From positions 3,547,001 through 3,611,000 of the forward strand of contig NZ_JAUOEO010000001.1 in NCBI RefSeq assembly GCF_030540825.1: a DNA stretch of 64,000 bases. Reading direction: 5' to 3'. Source of the stretch: Flavivirga spongiicola. Lineage in GTDB: Bacteria > Bacteroidota > Bacteroidia > Flavobacteriales > Flavobacteriaceae. The notes under the pieces were generated by a model. It searched no databases. It worked only from the letters and a program-made list of their open reading frames with translations, and was not told the origin of the DNA. The translations under genes and the position numbers were made by a program. Below are positions 44,829 through 53,603 of this stretch, piece after piece; position 1 is the first letter of the stretch, and every line of letters begins with the position of its first letter.

Positions 44829-44829
44829 G

Positions 44830-45066
44830 ATGGAATTCTTTGGAATTTCTAGTGTTGAATGGGTTGGATATGTTGCTATGGCGACTGTTTTAATTTCATT
44901 CTTAATGAAATCGGTTAATAAATTACGAATAGTAAACTCCTTTGGATGTTTACTATTTGTGTTTTATGGCATTTTGTTAGATCCTTTTTCAATGCCAATT
45001 ATAATAACAAATACAGCTATACTTTGTATTAATTTATATTATTTATTGCAAAAGAAAAAGCTGTAG
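44830..45066 (+). CDS. PQ-loop/SemiSWEET-like (YgjV-like) small membrane protein
   Basis: A 78-residue membrane protein with three helices (about 10-25, 33-50, 55-75). The pattern WVGYVAMATVLISFLMKSVNKLRIVNSFGCLLFVFYGILLDPFSMPIIITNTAILCINLYYL resembles single-repeat SWEET/YgjV-type proteins. It starts two bases after the typA stop, so it is probably co-transcribed. A sugar-transport role is only a structural analogy. Database entries sometimes mislabel this family as uroporphyrinogen decarboxylase. Confidence 0.75.
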   Translation: MEFFGISSVEWVGYVAMATVLISFLMKSVNKLRIVNSFGCLLFVFYGILLDPFSMPIIITNTAILCINLYYLLQKKKL

Positions 45067-45250
45067 ACTTATTAGTTTTACAGTAACGTATAATTTCTTA
45101 CATTATCAAGCATCTAAGACAGAAAAGTTAAATGATTTTGTATATTTGATCCTTTCTAAAAACATATAGAATAATATGTTTTTTTTGACGTTTACAGTTC
45201 ATGTACTCAATTTAAAGTAATTTTTATTTTAGTAAAAAACTCATGCTTAA

Positions 45251-46555
45251 TTGAAAAAATTAATTGATTATATAAATAGTAAGGTTTTAGTTAAGGTTAC
45301 TTCGTTGCAAACAGCTTCAGTATTAACACGAATAATAGCAGGATTATTAACTTCAAAAGCTATCGCTGTTTTTATTGGCCCTGGAGGGCTAGCACTAATT
45401 GGAAATTTACAAAATTTTGTTAGCTCTTTCCAAACGGTTGCTATACTTGGTTTTTATAATGGTGCAGTAAAATATATTTCAGACTTTAAAGACGATGTTA
45501 TAGCTCTTAGTAAAGTGATATCGACCATATTTTATGTGGCTTTTGTGTCTACTATTTTAGTGTCGCTTTTCTGTTATTTTAATGCAGGACTAATAAACGA
45601 TCTCATTTTCCCTGATTATAATAACTATACTTATGTCATTCAAATATTTGCTATAGCACTCCCTTTTTATGCTTTAAACATGTTTTCATTTTCTATAATG
45701 AATGGTTTTTCCAAGTATAAAATACTAATTATTATTAATATAATTGGACAGATACTAAGTGTTTCTGTCGCTTTACTTTTAATTTATCAAAAAAACATTG
45801 ATGGCGCTTTAGTGTCAGTAGTTATTGCCGAGGCTCTAATATTTTTAATCACTTTGGTTGGTATCATTAACAGACGTAGTTTAACACCGCTTATAAGAGT
45901 TGATAGGATAGATTATGGGATTATAAAAAAAATGAGCTCTTACTCATTAATGGCTCTTTTTACAGCTGTTTTTCTACCTTTAGTTGCTATTGCTATTAGA
46001 TCCTATATTATAGACAATATTGGTTATAAAGATGCGGGTTTTTGGGAAGCTATGACAAGAATATCTAAGTATTATTTAATGCTGGTTAGTTCACTAGTAG
46101 CATTATATATTTTACCTCGATTTTCAGAGATTGATGATGCTAAAGAATTTAAAAAGGAGGTGTTTAGCTTTTACAAAACCGTCATACCTATTTTAGCTAT
46201 TGGTTTGTTTATTGTATATTTATTGAAACCATACATAGTCTCTACCATCTTTTCTAGTGAGTTTGAACCTGTTGAAGACTTGTTTTTATGGCAACTATTA
46301 GGGGATTTTGTTAAAATTTTGTCTATTGTTATTGCTTACCAGTTTTTAGCAAAAAAAATGTTTTGGCACTATATTTTAACTGAAGCTTTTTTAATAATAA
46401 CTTTGTACACTACCAGTATTTATTTTATAGATTTATTTGATGGTGTTAAAGGTGCAGTCGTTGCGCATTTTGTAAGTTATGTTATGTATTATGGTATTAT
46501 TTTGCTGATATTTGGGAGCTCTCTTTTTAGAGTTGAGACAGAGAAGAACGTATAG
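45251..46555 (+). CDS. wzx: O-antigen flippase (Wzx-type), copy 1
   Basis: A 434-residue polysaccharide flippase of the MOP superfamily (WzxE-like) with about twelve helices; it moves lipid-linked glycan repeats across the inner membrane. The N-terminal VTSLQTASVLTRIIAGLLTSKAIAVFIGPGGLALIGNLQNF is typical of the O-antigen translocase group. The start is a TTG at 45251; there is no nearby in-frame ATG. It opens the surface-polysaccharide locus. A second, related flippase is encoded on the opposite strand at 48687-49952. Confidence 0.88.
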   Translation: MKKLIDYINSKVLVKVTSLQTASVLTRIIAGLLTSKAIAVFIGPGGLALIGNLQNFVSSFQTVAILGFYNGAVKYISDFKDDVIALSKVISTIFYVAFVSTILVSLFCYFNAGLINDLIFPDYNNYTYVIQIFAIALPFYALNMFSFSIMNGFSKYKILIIINIIGQILSVSVALLLIYQKNIDGALVSVVIAEALIFLITLVGIINRRSLTPLIRVDRIDYGIIKKMSSYSLMALFTAVFLPLVAIAIRSYIIDNIGYKDAGFWEAMTRISKYYLMLVSSLVALYILPRFSEIDDAKEFKKEVFSFYKTVIPILAIGLFIVYLLKPYIVSTIFSSEFEPVEDLFLWQLLGDFVKILSIVIAYQFLAKKMFWHYILTEAFLIITLYTTSIYFIDLFDGVKGAVVAHFVSYVMYYGIILLIFGSSLFRVETEKNV

Positions 46556-46615
46556 GTGTACAATTACTTTTTATAACTTTTCAAATAAATTTATCACTTG
46601 AAAAAATGGATTCAA

Positions 46616-47587
46616 ATGAGAAATTATAAGGTAGTTAAATATTCTTCTTTGCACTATAAGGAATGGAATGCTTTTGTATTGAACGCAAAAAATGCCACTT
46701 TTTTATTTCATAGGAATTTTATAGAATATCATCAGGATAGATTTGAAGACTATTCGTTAATGGTATATAGCAATAAAAAATTAATGCTTATTCTTCCTGC
46801 TAACATAGAAGGTCAAGTTTTATATTCTCATCAAGGATTAAGTTATGGAAGTTTAGTGTTGCCAAATAAGATTGCTTTTCAAAATGTTTTAGAAGGTGTT
46901 CATGCGCTTTTAAAATTCCTTTCCAATAACAATATCAATGTATTTGTTTTTAAACAAATACCTAAAATTTATAATCTTAGGCCATCTGACGAGATGGAAT
47001 ATTTTCTATTCATTTTAAAAGCGAAGTTATTTAGAAAAGATGTTTCTATGACGATACCATTAGCGAATAAATTAGAGTTTTCAAGTTTACGTAAACGGCA
47101 ATTAAAATTAGCAATGAACTCAGGATTGAATTTTGTGTTAAATGGAGATATGACTTCTTTTTGGAACGAAATTTTAACCCCTAATTTAAAGGAAAAGCAT
47201 GGTGTGAAACCTGTTCATACACTATCTGAGATTATGAAATTGCGTGAAATGTTTCCAAATAACATTAAACAATATAATGTATATTATAAGGATGAGTTAC
47301 TGGCTGGATGCACTGTTTTTGAGACCAAATGTGTAGCTCATGCTCAATATATGTCAACAAGAAATAACAACAAAGGAGCTTTAGATTATCTAATAAATCA
47401 ACTAATTTCTAACGTATATAAAGATAAAGACTATTTTGATTTTGGAATGTCAAATGAAAATCAAGGTATGAATATTAATGAAGGTTTGTTGCAATGGAAA
47501 CAAAGTTTTGGAGCTTCATCAGTGATTCACGATTTTTATCAAATAGATGTAGCTAATTATACACTGCTAAAAGAAATATTGATATGA
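46616..47587 (+). CDS. GNAT/FemAB-like acyltransferase of the glycan locus
   Basis: A 323-residue double-GNAT (FemAB-like) protein. FVLNAKNATFLFHRNFIEYHQDRFEDYSL near residue 18-45 and YYKDELLAGCTVFETKCVAHAQYMSTRNNNKGALDYLINQLI near 220-265 are the hallmarks. Such proteins N-acylate aminosugars on nucleotide sugars or lipid intermediates. The neighbouring aminotransferase and FdtA-like isomerase suggest it acylates a 3-amino-3,6-dideoxyhexose (as in Fuc3NAc), but this is inferred. ATG 46616 is preferred over a TTG at 46598. Its stop overlaps the aminotransferase start by four bases. Confidence 0.72.
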   Translation: MRNYKVVKYSSLHYKEWNAFVLNAKNATFLFHRNFIEYHQDRFEDYSLMVYSNKKLMLILPANIEGQVLYSHQGLSYGSLVLPNKIAFQNVLEGVHALLKFLSNNNINVFVFKQIPKIYNLRPSDEMEYFLFILKAKLFRKDVSMTIPLANKLEFSSLRKRQLKLAMNSGLNFVLNGDMTSFWNEILTPNLKEKHGVKPVHTLSEIMKLREMFPNNIKQYNVYYKDELLAGCTVFETKCVAHAQYMSTRNNNKGALDYLINQLISNVYKDKDYFDFGMSNENQGMNINEGLLQWKQSFGASSVIHDFYQIDVANYTLLKEILI

Positions 47588-48690
47588 TCAAATTTCTAGA
47601 TTTAAAGTTGGTCAATAAGGATTATGAAATCGAATTAAAAAAGGCTTTTGAAGGTTTTTTGAATTCAGGACATTATATTTTAGGAGAACAGGTTTCTTTA
47701 TTTGAAAATGAATTTTCTTCATATTGCGGTACAAAATATTGTATTGGTGTAAGTAGTGGTCTTGATGCCCTTCAATTAATTTTTGAGGCATATAAAGTAA
47801 TAGGACTATTATCAATTGGAGACGAGGTTCTTGTTCCTGCAAATACATATATAGCGTCTGTTTTGGCAATTAGTAATACTGGTTTAAAACCTGTTTTGAT
47901 AGAACCATGTCCTAAAACATATAATATAGATATTACAAAAATAGAAGCTTCTATTAACTCTAAAACAAAAGCCATTTTGGGAGTACATTTATATGGACAT
48001 TTATATGATGTTACAAGGCTGGAAAATATTTCTAAACAGTATAATTTATTATTGGTTGAAGATGCTGCACAAGCACATGGAGCTGTATGTTCGGATGGTC
48101 GTTTAGCAGGAAATCTTTCCAATGTGGCAGCATTTAGTTTCTATCCAACAAAAAATCTGGGAGCTTTAGGAGATGCCGGAGCTATAACAACTAATAATGA
48201 AGAGCTGGCCGATGCTATTTTTAAATTAAGAAATTATGGGAGAATATCTACTTATAAAAATGATTTAAAAGGGTATAATTGTAGGTTAGATGAGTTACAA
48301 GCTACTTTTTTAAGAATAAAGTTAAAATATTTAGATTCAGATAATGATAAAAGAAGAGACATTGCTAAATGTTACCTTGGCAATATCAATTCAGACCATG
48401 TTATACTACCATTTATAGAGAATATAAATCAGCATGTTTTTCATCTTTTTGTTATTAGAAGTAAAAAAAGAGATCAGCTCAAAAATTATTTATATGAAAA
48501 TGGCGTGGAAACGTTGATTCATTACCCAATAGCTGTACACAGACAACCAGCTTATAAAGAATGGGTAGATTTAAAGATGCCAATTACAGATCAAATTCAT
48601 AATGAAGTTTTAAGTTTACCTCTATACTCTACCATGGTTAAAAAACAAGTTATGGAAATTGCTCATTTGATTAATTGTTTTAAGGGTTAA
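47584..48690 (+). CDS. DegT/DnrJ/EryC1-type sugar aminotransferase (FdtB-like)
   Basis: A 368-residue PLP-dependent sugar aminotransferase: FLDLKLVNKDYEIELKKAFEGFLNSGHYILGEQVSLFENEF at the start, then SSGLDALQLI, VPANTYIASVLAISNTGLKPVLIEP, VLVVEDAAQAHGA-like (LLVEDAAQAHGAV, about 150-162) and FSFYPTKNLGALGDAGAI with the PLP lysine in YPTKNLGA (about 185). With the FdtA-like 3,4-ketoisomerase at 51049 it would make dTDP-3-amino-3,6-dideoxyhexose. ATGA overlap with the preceding acyltransferase gene. Its stop overlaps that of the converging flippase gene. Confidence 0.88.
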   Translation: MIKFLDLKLVNKDYEIELKKAFEGFLNSGHYILGEQVSLFENEFSSYCGTKYCIGVSSGLDALQLIFEAYKVIGLLSIGDEVLVPANTYIASVLAISNTGLKPVLIEPCPKTYNIDITKIEASINSKTKAILGVHLYGHLYDVTRLENISKQYNLLLVEDAAQAHGAVCSDGRLAGNLSNVAAFSFYPTKNLGALGDAGAITTNNEELADAIFKLRNYGRISTYKNDLKGYNCRLDELQATFLRIKLKYLDSDNDKRRDIAKCYLGNINSDHVILPFIENINQHVFHLFVIRSKKRDQLKNYLYENGVETLIHYPIAVHRQPAYKEWVDLKMPITDQIHNEVLSLPLYSTMVKKQVMEIAHLINCFKG

Positions 48691-49952
48691 AAGGTAGACA
48701 AGTTTGTCTTTTTCCATAATAAGTTTTTAAAGAATAAGTTTAATAAAATAAAATGAATTAGGTAAGCTAGAAAATATGCTATGGCTACACCGCTAAACCC
48801 ATAATATTTCACTAAAATATAGGTGAGTATACTAAAAATTAAAGCCCATTCTATCTGAAAAAATATAAACGTCTTAGTTCTAGCTTTGGAAATTAAAATA
48901 TTTCCTAATACCCAACAATTAATTTTTATGGTGTCTCCTAATAATTGAAAAATAATTAAAGAATTAATTAACAAGAATTTTTTGCTAAACAACAGAATAA
49001 TAAGCCAATCTTTTACCAAAAAAATTACAAATGCTGATACTAATAGTATTGGTAAGATAGAAAGCCAAATTTTAAACACTTCTTTTTTTAGTGCTTTACC
49101 ATTTAGGTTTGAAAAAGTAGGCAATAAATAAAAACTGAAAGTAGTAGTGAAAAACAAGAGATAAACTGCCGAAATTCGCCACATACCTTCCCAAGCTCCG
49201 GCATGATTTTCATCTATTTCTATCGATAAAAAATGACGTACAAATAAAGTGGCAGAAATTAAACTTGTAGTACCAACGATAGACATAACGGAAAACCGTG
49301 ATAATTTTTTGAATTTTTCTTTTTCAAAAGAGTGTGTAATTAATTTAAAGTTGAATGGTTTTATAATGATAATTAATAATAATGATATAAAAAAAGTTAG
49401 GAATTGACTAATTGTAACTGCATAAAAAGCACCTAATAGTTTAAAATTTAGAGTTAAAATAATTAAGATAACTGCAGAACTTAGCGTTGCAATGATATTG
49501 ATTGCAACATATAATTTAATGTTTCCTAAACCATTTAATACAGACATTAAAAAAGTATGAATAGAAATACTAGCTACTGAAAATGCTGTTATAATTAAGA
49601 ATGTTGAATATTGATAATCATTAAATAAATAATATGATAAACTTTTATTGAAAATGATAGTTAAAAATAGCACTAAGACGGAAAAGTATACATGTGTTTT
49701 AAACCCGGTACTTAAAAATTCTTTTAATAAAGTTTCATTATTTTTATGATTGGCCGTATATTTTACTATACCGTTGCTTATACCTAAAATACTAATTTCT
49801 TGAGCTATTCTTAAAAAATCTTTAAGCTGCCCTAGCAAAAATAGGCCATTAGTCCCTAAATAAACGGCAATAATTTTATTAGTTATTAATCTAGTAACTA
49901 AAGATATTATAGTACTAATTCCTGAAAAAATAGAAGTCTTATAAAGATTCAT
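48687..49952 (-). CDS. wzx: O-antigen flippase (Wzx-type), copy 2
   Basis: A 421-residue MOP-superfamily flippase, homologous to copy 1 (shared pattern SxxTxxxRxxxxKxIAVxxGxxGLxLxGxLxxF near the start) but in opposite orientation. About twelve helices. ATG 49952 is used: it lies just after the sulfotransferase stop at 49957, whereas the upstream start at 49985 overlaps it by 29 bases. It is probably co-transcribed with that sulfotransferase. Two flippases in one locus suggest two glycan products, or a replacement of one cassette by another. Confidence 0.85.
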   Translation of the reverse strand: MNLYKTSIFSGISTIISLVTRLITNKIIAVYLGTNGLFLLGQLKDFLRIAQEISILGISNGIVKYTANHKNNETLLKEFLSTGFKTHVYFSVLVLFLTIIFNKSLSYYLFNDYQYSTFLIITAFSVASISIHTFLMSVLNGLGNIKLYVAINIIATLSSAVILIILTLNFKLLGAFYAVTISQFLTFFISLLLIIIIKPFNFKLITHSFEKEKFKKLSRFSVMSIVGTTSLISATLFVRHFLSIEIDENHAGAWEGMWRISAVYLLFFTTTFSFYLLPTFSNLNGKALKKEVFKIWLSILPILLVSAFVIFLVKDWLIILLFSKKFLLINSLIIFQLLGDTIKINCWVLGNILISKARTKTFIFFQIEWALIFSILTYILVKYYGFSGVAIAYFLAYLIHFILLNLFFKNLLWKKTNLSTF

Positions 49953-49956
49953 TACC

Positions 49957-50847
49957 TTAGTTTTTAAAGTCAGTCCATTCTTCAAAGTTTAATCCAGTAA
50001 GCTTTTTAAGAGCTTTAACATCTTCCTGAAAAAGTAATTGAAGTGTTAATCTTTCTTCTTTTGATATTTTTGGATAATTAAAAGGCTTCTTATTTTTTAA
50101 AAACTCTAAGCTTTTAAGTTTGTCTTTAATTTGATTGGGAATAAAAAATTTAATAATGTTAGTGAATTTACCCTTTAATATTTTCAAGTTAAAATGATAT
50201 AACCTTGGGTATTTTAGTTTAGATGTCTTATTCAGAATAATTTTTGGAATTTCATCTAATTCTTTCAGTCCTAAAAACATGAAACATTCGTTAAGTGTTT
50301 CAAGACGTCTATGCTTTAAATTTTCTAAAGTGATAATTTTAATGTTTTTTTTATCAAAATTCTCAAAAAAAGGAATTAACCATTTCCCGTATAAGCTAAA
50401 GTGATAATAATAATCTGGAAAATAATTATAAGGTTTAAGGGTACGGCTTAAATCTTGATCGATAGCCTGTGCTAATTTTCGCTTTTCTAAACCTAATCCA
50501 ACAATCCACCAATAATGTGAGTAACATCTGTCTATAGGGTTTCTTAATATAAAAATGAATTTAGGAGGAGCTTTATAATGTGCTTTAAGATTAATTATAT
50601 AGTTAGGGAAAAACATATATGATGTAGTGGATTCTCCAAAAAAAATAGCTTTTTTATTGTAAAATTGATTTGAATACCATTTTTTTTTCTTCAAATTAAA
50701 ATTGTTAAATTCTGGGCTATCCCAATAAACCGGCTCTTTTTGTTTAGACATGCATATATCGGGGTGCAGATCTAGCAGACTATGTAATGTAGATGTGCCA
50801 GATTTAGCAGCTCCAGGAATAAATAAGTTTGGACAAAAATGGTTCAT
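49957..50847 (-). CDS. PAPS-dependent sulfotransferase
   Basis: A 296-residue sulfotransferase. The 5'-phosphosulfate loop FIPGAAKSGTSTLHSLLDLHP is at residues 9-29, and the 3'-phosphate motif FIFILRNPIDRCYSHYW at about 100-120. It transfers sulfate from PAPS, here probably to a surface glycan, as known for several marine bacterial polysaccharides. Its ATG (50847) heads a two-gene minus-strand unit with the second flippase, inserted between the aminotransferase and the FdtA-like gene. No PAPS synthesis genes are in the window. Confidence 0.85.
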   Translation of the reverse strand: MNHFCPNLFIPGAAKSGTSTLHSLLDLHPDICMSKQKEPVYWDSPEFNNFNLKKKKWYSNQFYNKKAIFFGESTTSYMFFPNYIINLKAHYKAPPKFIFILRNPIDRCYSHYWWIVGLGLEKRKLAQAIDQDLSRTLKPYNYFPDYYYHFSLYGKWLIPFFENFDKKNIKIITLENLKHRRLETLNECFMFLGLKELDEIPKIILNKTSKLKYPRLYHFNLKILKGKFTNIIKFFIPNQIKDKLKSLEFLKNKKPFNYPKISKEERLTLQLLFQEDVKALKKLTGLNFEEWTDFKN

Positions 50848-51048
50848 TAATAATAAAATATTTTTGAAGTTTATATAATTATATATAGGCTAGGTTAAAT
50901 AAATAGTTTCAGAATTAAATTGGTACGAGGTGAATTTACAATAATAGTTTGAGCAATGATAATATAAATTTTATATTTACTATCCAAGATGAGATATCCA
51001 AAATTTAGAGTTATGAATAGGAATTAATAAATTGAAAATTGTTTTTAG

Positions 51049-51459
51049 ATGACAAAAGCATGTGTAGATAATATAAAAGTTTTAATTATTCCTAAGATTA
51101 AAGACCCCAGAGGAAACCTTGCAGTAATAGAAAAAGATATTGTTCCTTTTAAGATTAAACGAGTATATTATCTTTTTGATATACCTAGTGGATCATACAG
51201 GGGGGGGCATGCACATAAGGAATTAAGTCAATTTGTTATTGCATTGAGTGGAAGTTTTGAAGTGGTTTTAAAAGATAGAGAGAAAACAAAAAGAGTAATA
51301 CTTAATAGTCCTACCAAAGGGTTGTTAATTACACCTGGTATTTGGAGGGAACTTGAAAACTTTTCATCAGGTGCAGTCTGTTTAGTCGTGGCCTCAGATA
51401 TTTATAAAGAAGAAGATTATATTCGAGATTTTAAAGAATTTGTTGATTATAATAAATAA
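51049..51459 (+). CDS. FdtA/QdtA-type dTDP-4-keto-6-deoxyglucose isomerase
   Basis: A 136-residue cupin of the WxcM/FdtA group. VLIIPKIKDPRGNLAVIEKDIVPFKIKRVYYLFDIPSGSYRGGHAHKELSQFVIALSGSFEVVLKDREKTKRV holds the catalytic HAH region at about 50-60. FdtA isomerises dTDP-4-keto-6-deoxy-D-glucose to the 3-keto galacto form, and FdtB then aminates it. It is separated from its presumed FdtB partner (47584) by the two-gene insertion of flippase and sulfotransferase. Cupins of this kind can also be QdtA (gluco product); the two cannot be told apart by eye. Confidence 0.85.
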   Translation: MTKACVDNIKVLIIPKIKDPRGNLAVIEKDIVPFKIKRVYYLFDIPSGSYRGGHAHKELSQFVIALSGSFEVVLKDREKTKRVILNSPTKGLLITPGIWRELENFSSGAVCLVVASDIYKEEDYIRDFKEFVDYNK

Positions 51460-51464
51460 TGTAT

Positions 51465-52400
51465 TTATAAAATTGAAATTAGCCTTCTGAAAAATGAATT
51501 TTGACTAGCGTAATAGTGTACATAATCTTTAACACTTTTTGATTTTAACTTTTTGAATACCTCTTTCCCAAGTTCTTTTTTTTCAAAATAGCCTGCAAAA
51601 AATAGAAGCTCTTTATAAGAATTGATATGAAATTTTTTTATAATATTTTCTGAATAATTATATTTTTTTGAGAAGTAATCAAATAAAATCTTCATTTGAT
51701 TGTTTAGAAAAAAGTGACTTTCGAAAGTCTTTTTATGTGAATACGAATCATCATGAACTCTATAAGTTACTAAGGCTTCATTGATTCGTTGAAAGTCGGT
51801 ATGCATAATCATATCTACAAGTATAGGGTAGTCATCAATAGTTAAGTTCATGTCTATATAAGATTCAAAACTCACATGTTTATAAAGAAGTTTTTTATTG
51901 TAACAATGACTTATGGGTACTATTTGCCCTAATAAAATAGCTTCTTTATATTCATTTTTAGATACGTTAATTAGTTTTTTGTTTATAAAAGGAGTAATAC
52001 GTTTATTCTTATCATTTAACCTGTCATATCCAGCATCAACAAAGCCAAGTTTAGAGTTCTTTTTCAGGGTGTCTACCATTTTTTGAAGAGCATCCTCATG
52101 TTTTAATACATCGTCACCTGCAATATCAAAAACAAATTGTCCTTTACATCTATCAAGTGTTGTTTTAAAGTTTTTTAAAATACCAAGTTGTGCTTCGTTA
52201 CGCTTTATATTGAAAAGATGTGGATAATTTGATTTGTATCGATTAATAATGTTTAAAGTTTTATCTGTAGAGCAATCATCCCCAATAATAATTTCATAAT
52301 CAAAACTGACTTTTTGTTTTAAGATAGATTGTAGCGTTTCTTCAATATGCTTTTCATTATTAAAAGTTATTAAGTGAACAGATAAAAGGATCATATACAA
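51465..52400 (-). CDS. Family 2 glycosyltransferase
   Basis: A 311-residue GT-A enzyme. MILLSVHLITFNNEKHIEETLQSILKQKVSFDYEIIIGDDCSTDKTLNIINRYKSNYP is the GT2 N-terminus, with the DDCSTD nucleotide-sugar loop at about 41-46, and FDIAGDDVLKHEDAL (about 87-101) carries the metal-binding D-D. The C-terminal part (about 230-311) is basic and helical. It converges with the FdtA gene, with stops about six bases apart. Its sugar is unknown. Confidence 0.85.
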   Translation of the reverse strand: MYMILLSVHLITFNNEKHIEETLQSILKQKVSFDYEIIIGDDCSTDKTLNIINRYKSNYPHLFNIKRNEAQLGILKNFKTTLDRCKGQFVFDIAGDDVLKHEDALQKMVDTLKKNSKLGFVDAGYDRLNDKNKRITPFINKKLINVSKNEYKEAILLGQIVPISHCYNKKLLYKHVSFESYIDMNLTIDDYPILVDMIMHTDFQRINEALVTYRVHDDSYSHKKTFESHFFLNNQMKILFDYFSKKYNYSENIIKKFHINSYKELLFFAGYFEKKELGKEVFKKLKSKSVKDYVHYYASQNSFFRRLISIL

Positions 52401-52505
52401 GATGATATTATATGGGCATAAATGTAATTTTTATATTTAGAAAAAAATATTTTAAGTTAATAAAAATAAACAGCTATTTTTGATAGTTCTTATAAGAAAG
52501 TATAA

Positions 52506-53603
52506 TTGAATAAAAAAAAGATAGCTTTAGTAGGGTATAGGTTAAATAGAGGAGGGGCCGAACGTGTTGCTGCTATTTTATCTGTTTTTTTTCATAAAAA
52601 AGGTTTAGATGTTCATCATATTATAGTGATTGATGATATTGCTTACCCTTATTCCGGAACGGTTGCAAACTTAGGAAAGTTAAAAAACAAATCGAATGGC
52701 GTTTTTAATAAAATTAAGCGTTTAGTAGCTCTAAGAAAGTATTTGAATGAACATAATTTTGATTTTATAATTGATTTTAGATTTCGAATCAAGCCTATTC
52801 AAGAATTATTAGTTGCTAGATTTGTGTATAAAGCTAAAACTATTTTTACAGTGCATAGTGCTAAATTGGACAGCTATATGCCGGACCAGACATTTTTAAC
52901 AAAATGGATGTATGCAAATTCATTTAAAGTGGTCTCCATAACACAAGACATGCAGAGAATGATTGAAAAAAAGCACGGTTTGGAAAATGTCATAACTATT
53001 TATAACCCAATAAATATTCAGGAAGTAAAAGAAAAAGCATCTACGGAAATTTCTTTAGATTTTGAGTATATAATTGGTGTAGGACAGTATGATACAGATG
53101 TTAAGCAATTTGATAAGCTTATATATGCTTACTCTAAATCGATACTTCCCAATAAAAATATCGCTTTAGTTATTCTTGGAGAAGGATCTAAAAAAGAGGC
53201 ATTAATAAATATAGCTCAACAAAACGGAGTCGCTAACTTAGTTCATTTTTTAGGCTTCAAAAATAACCCATATAAGTATATAAAAAGAGCAAAGTTTTTT
53301 GTCTTATCAAGCTCGCATGAAGGGATGCCTATGGTTATGTTAGAAGCATTGGCTTGCGGAACACCTGCTGTATCCTTTAACTGTAAAACGGGACCAAATG
53401 AAATTATTATTGATAAAGAAAATGGATTATTGGTTGAAGATCAAAATATCGATAGCTTAACAAATTCTATGAATTTGTTTATTTCCGATAATGAATTGTA
53501 TAAAAGATGTAAATCTCAAGCTTTATCTAGTGTTGAAAGATTTTCATTGGAACGAATAGGAAAACAATGGTTAGAATTAATGAATATTGATAAAACGTGC
53601 TAA
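52506..53603 (+). CDS. Family 4 glycosyltransferase, copy 1
   Basis: A 365-residue GT-B enzyme. KIALVGYRLNRGGAERVAAILSVFFHKKG (residues 4-32) is the acceptor-domain G-G-A-E-R loop. The nucleotide-sugar half has IIGVGQYDTDVKQFDKLIYAY (about 190) and FVLSSSHEGMPMVMLEALACGTPAVSF (about 270-295) with the E-x7-E motif. Starts at TTG 52506. Overlaps the next GT4 gene by seven bases, so they are co-translated. Confidence 0.86.
   Translation: MNKKKIALVGYRLNRGGAERVAAILSVFFHKKGLDVHHIIVIDDIAYPYSGTVANLGKLKNKSNGVFNKIKRLVALRKYLNEHNFDFIIDFRFRIKPIQELLVARFVYKAKTIFTVHSAKLDSYMPDQTFLTKWMYANSFKVVSITQDMQRMIEKKHGLENVITIYNPINIQEVKEKASTEISLDFEYIIGVGQYDTDVKQFDKLIYAYSKSILPNKNIALVILGEGSKKEALINIAQQNGVANLVHFLGFKNNPYKYIKRAKFFVLSSSHEGMPMVMLEALACGTPAVSFNCKTGPNEIIIDKENGLLVEDQNIDSLTNSMNLFISDNELYKRCKSQALSSVERFSLERIGKQWLELMNIDKTC

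Noticed and set aside
47612..48122. Two minus-strand frames inside the aminotransferase gene
   Set aside because: Overlap a clearly conserved PLP enzyme on the other strand; no ribosome-binding site or family motif.
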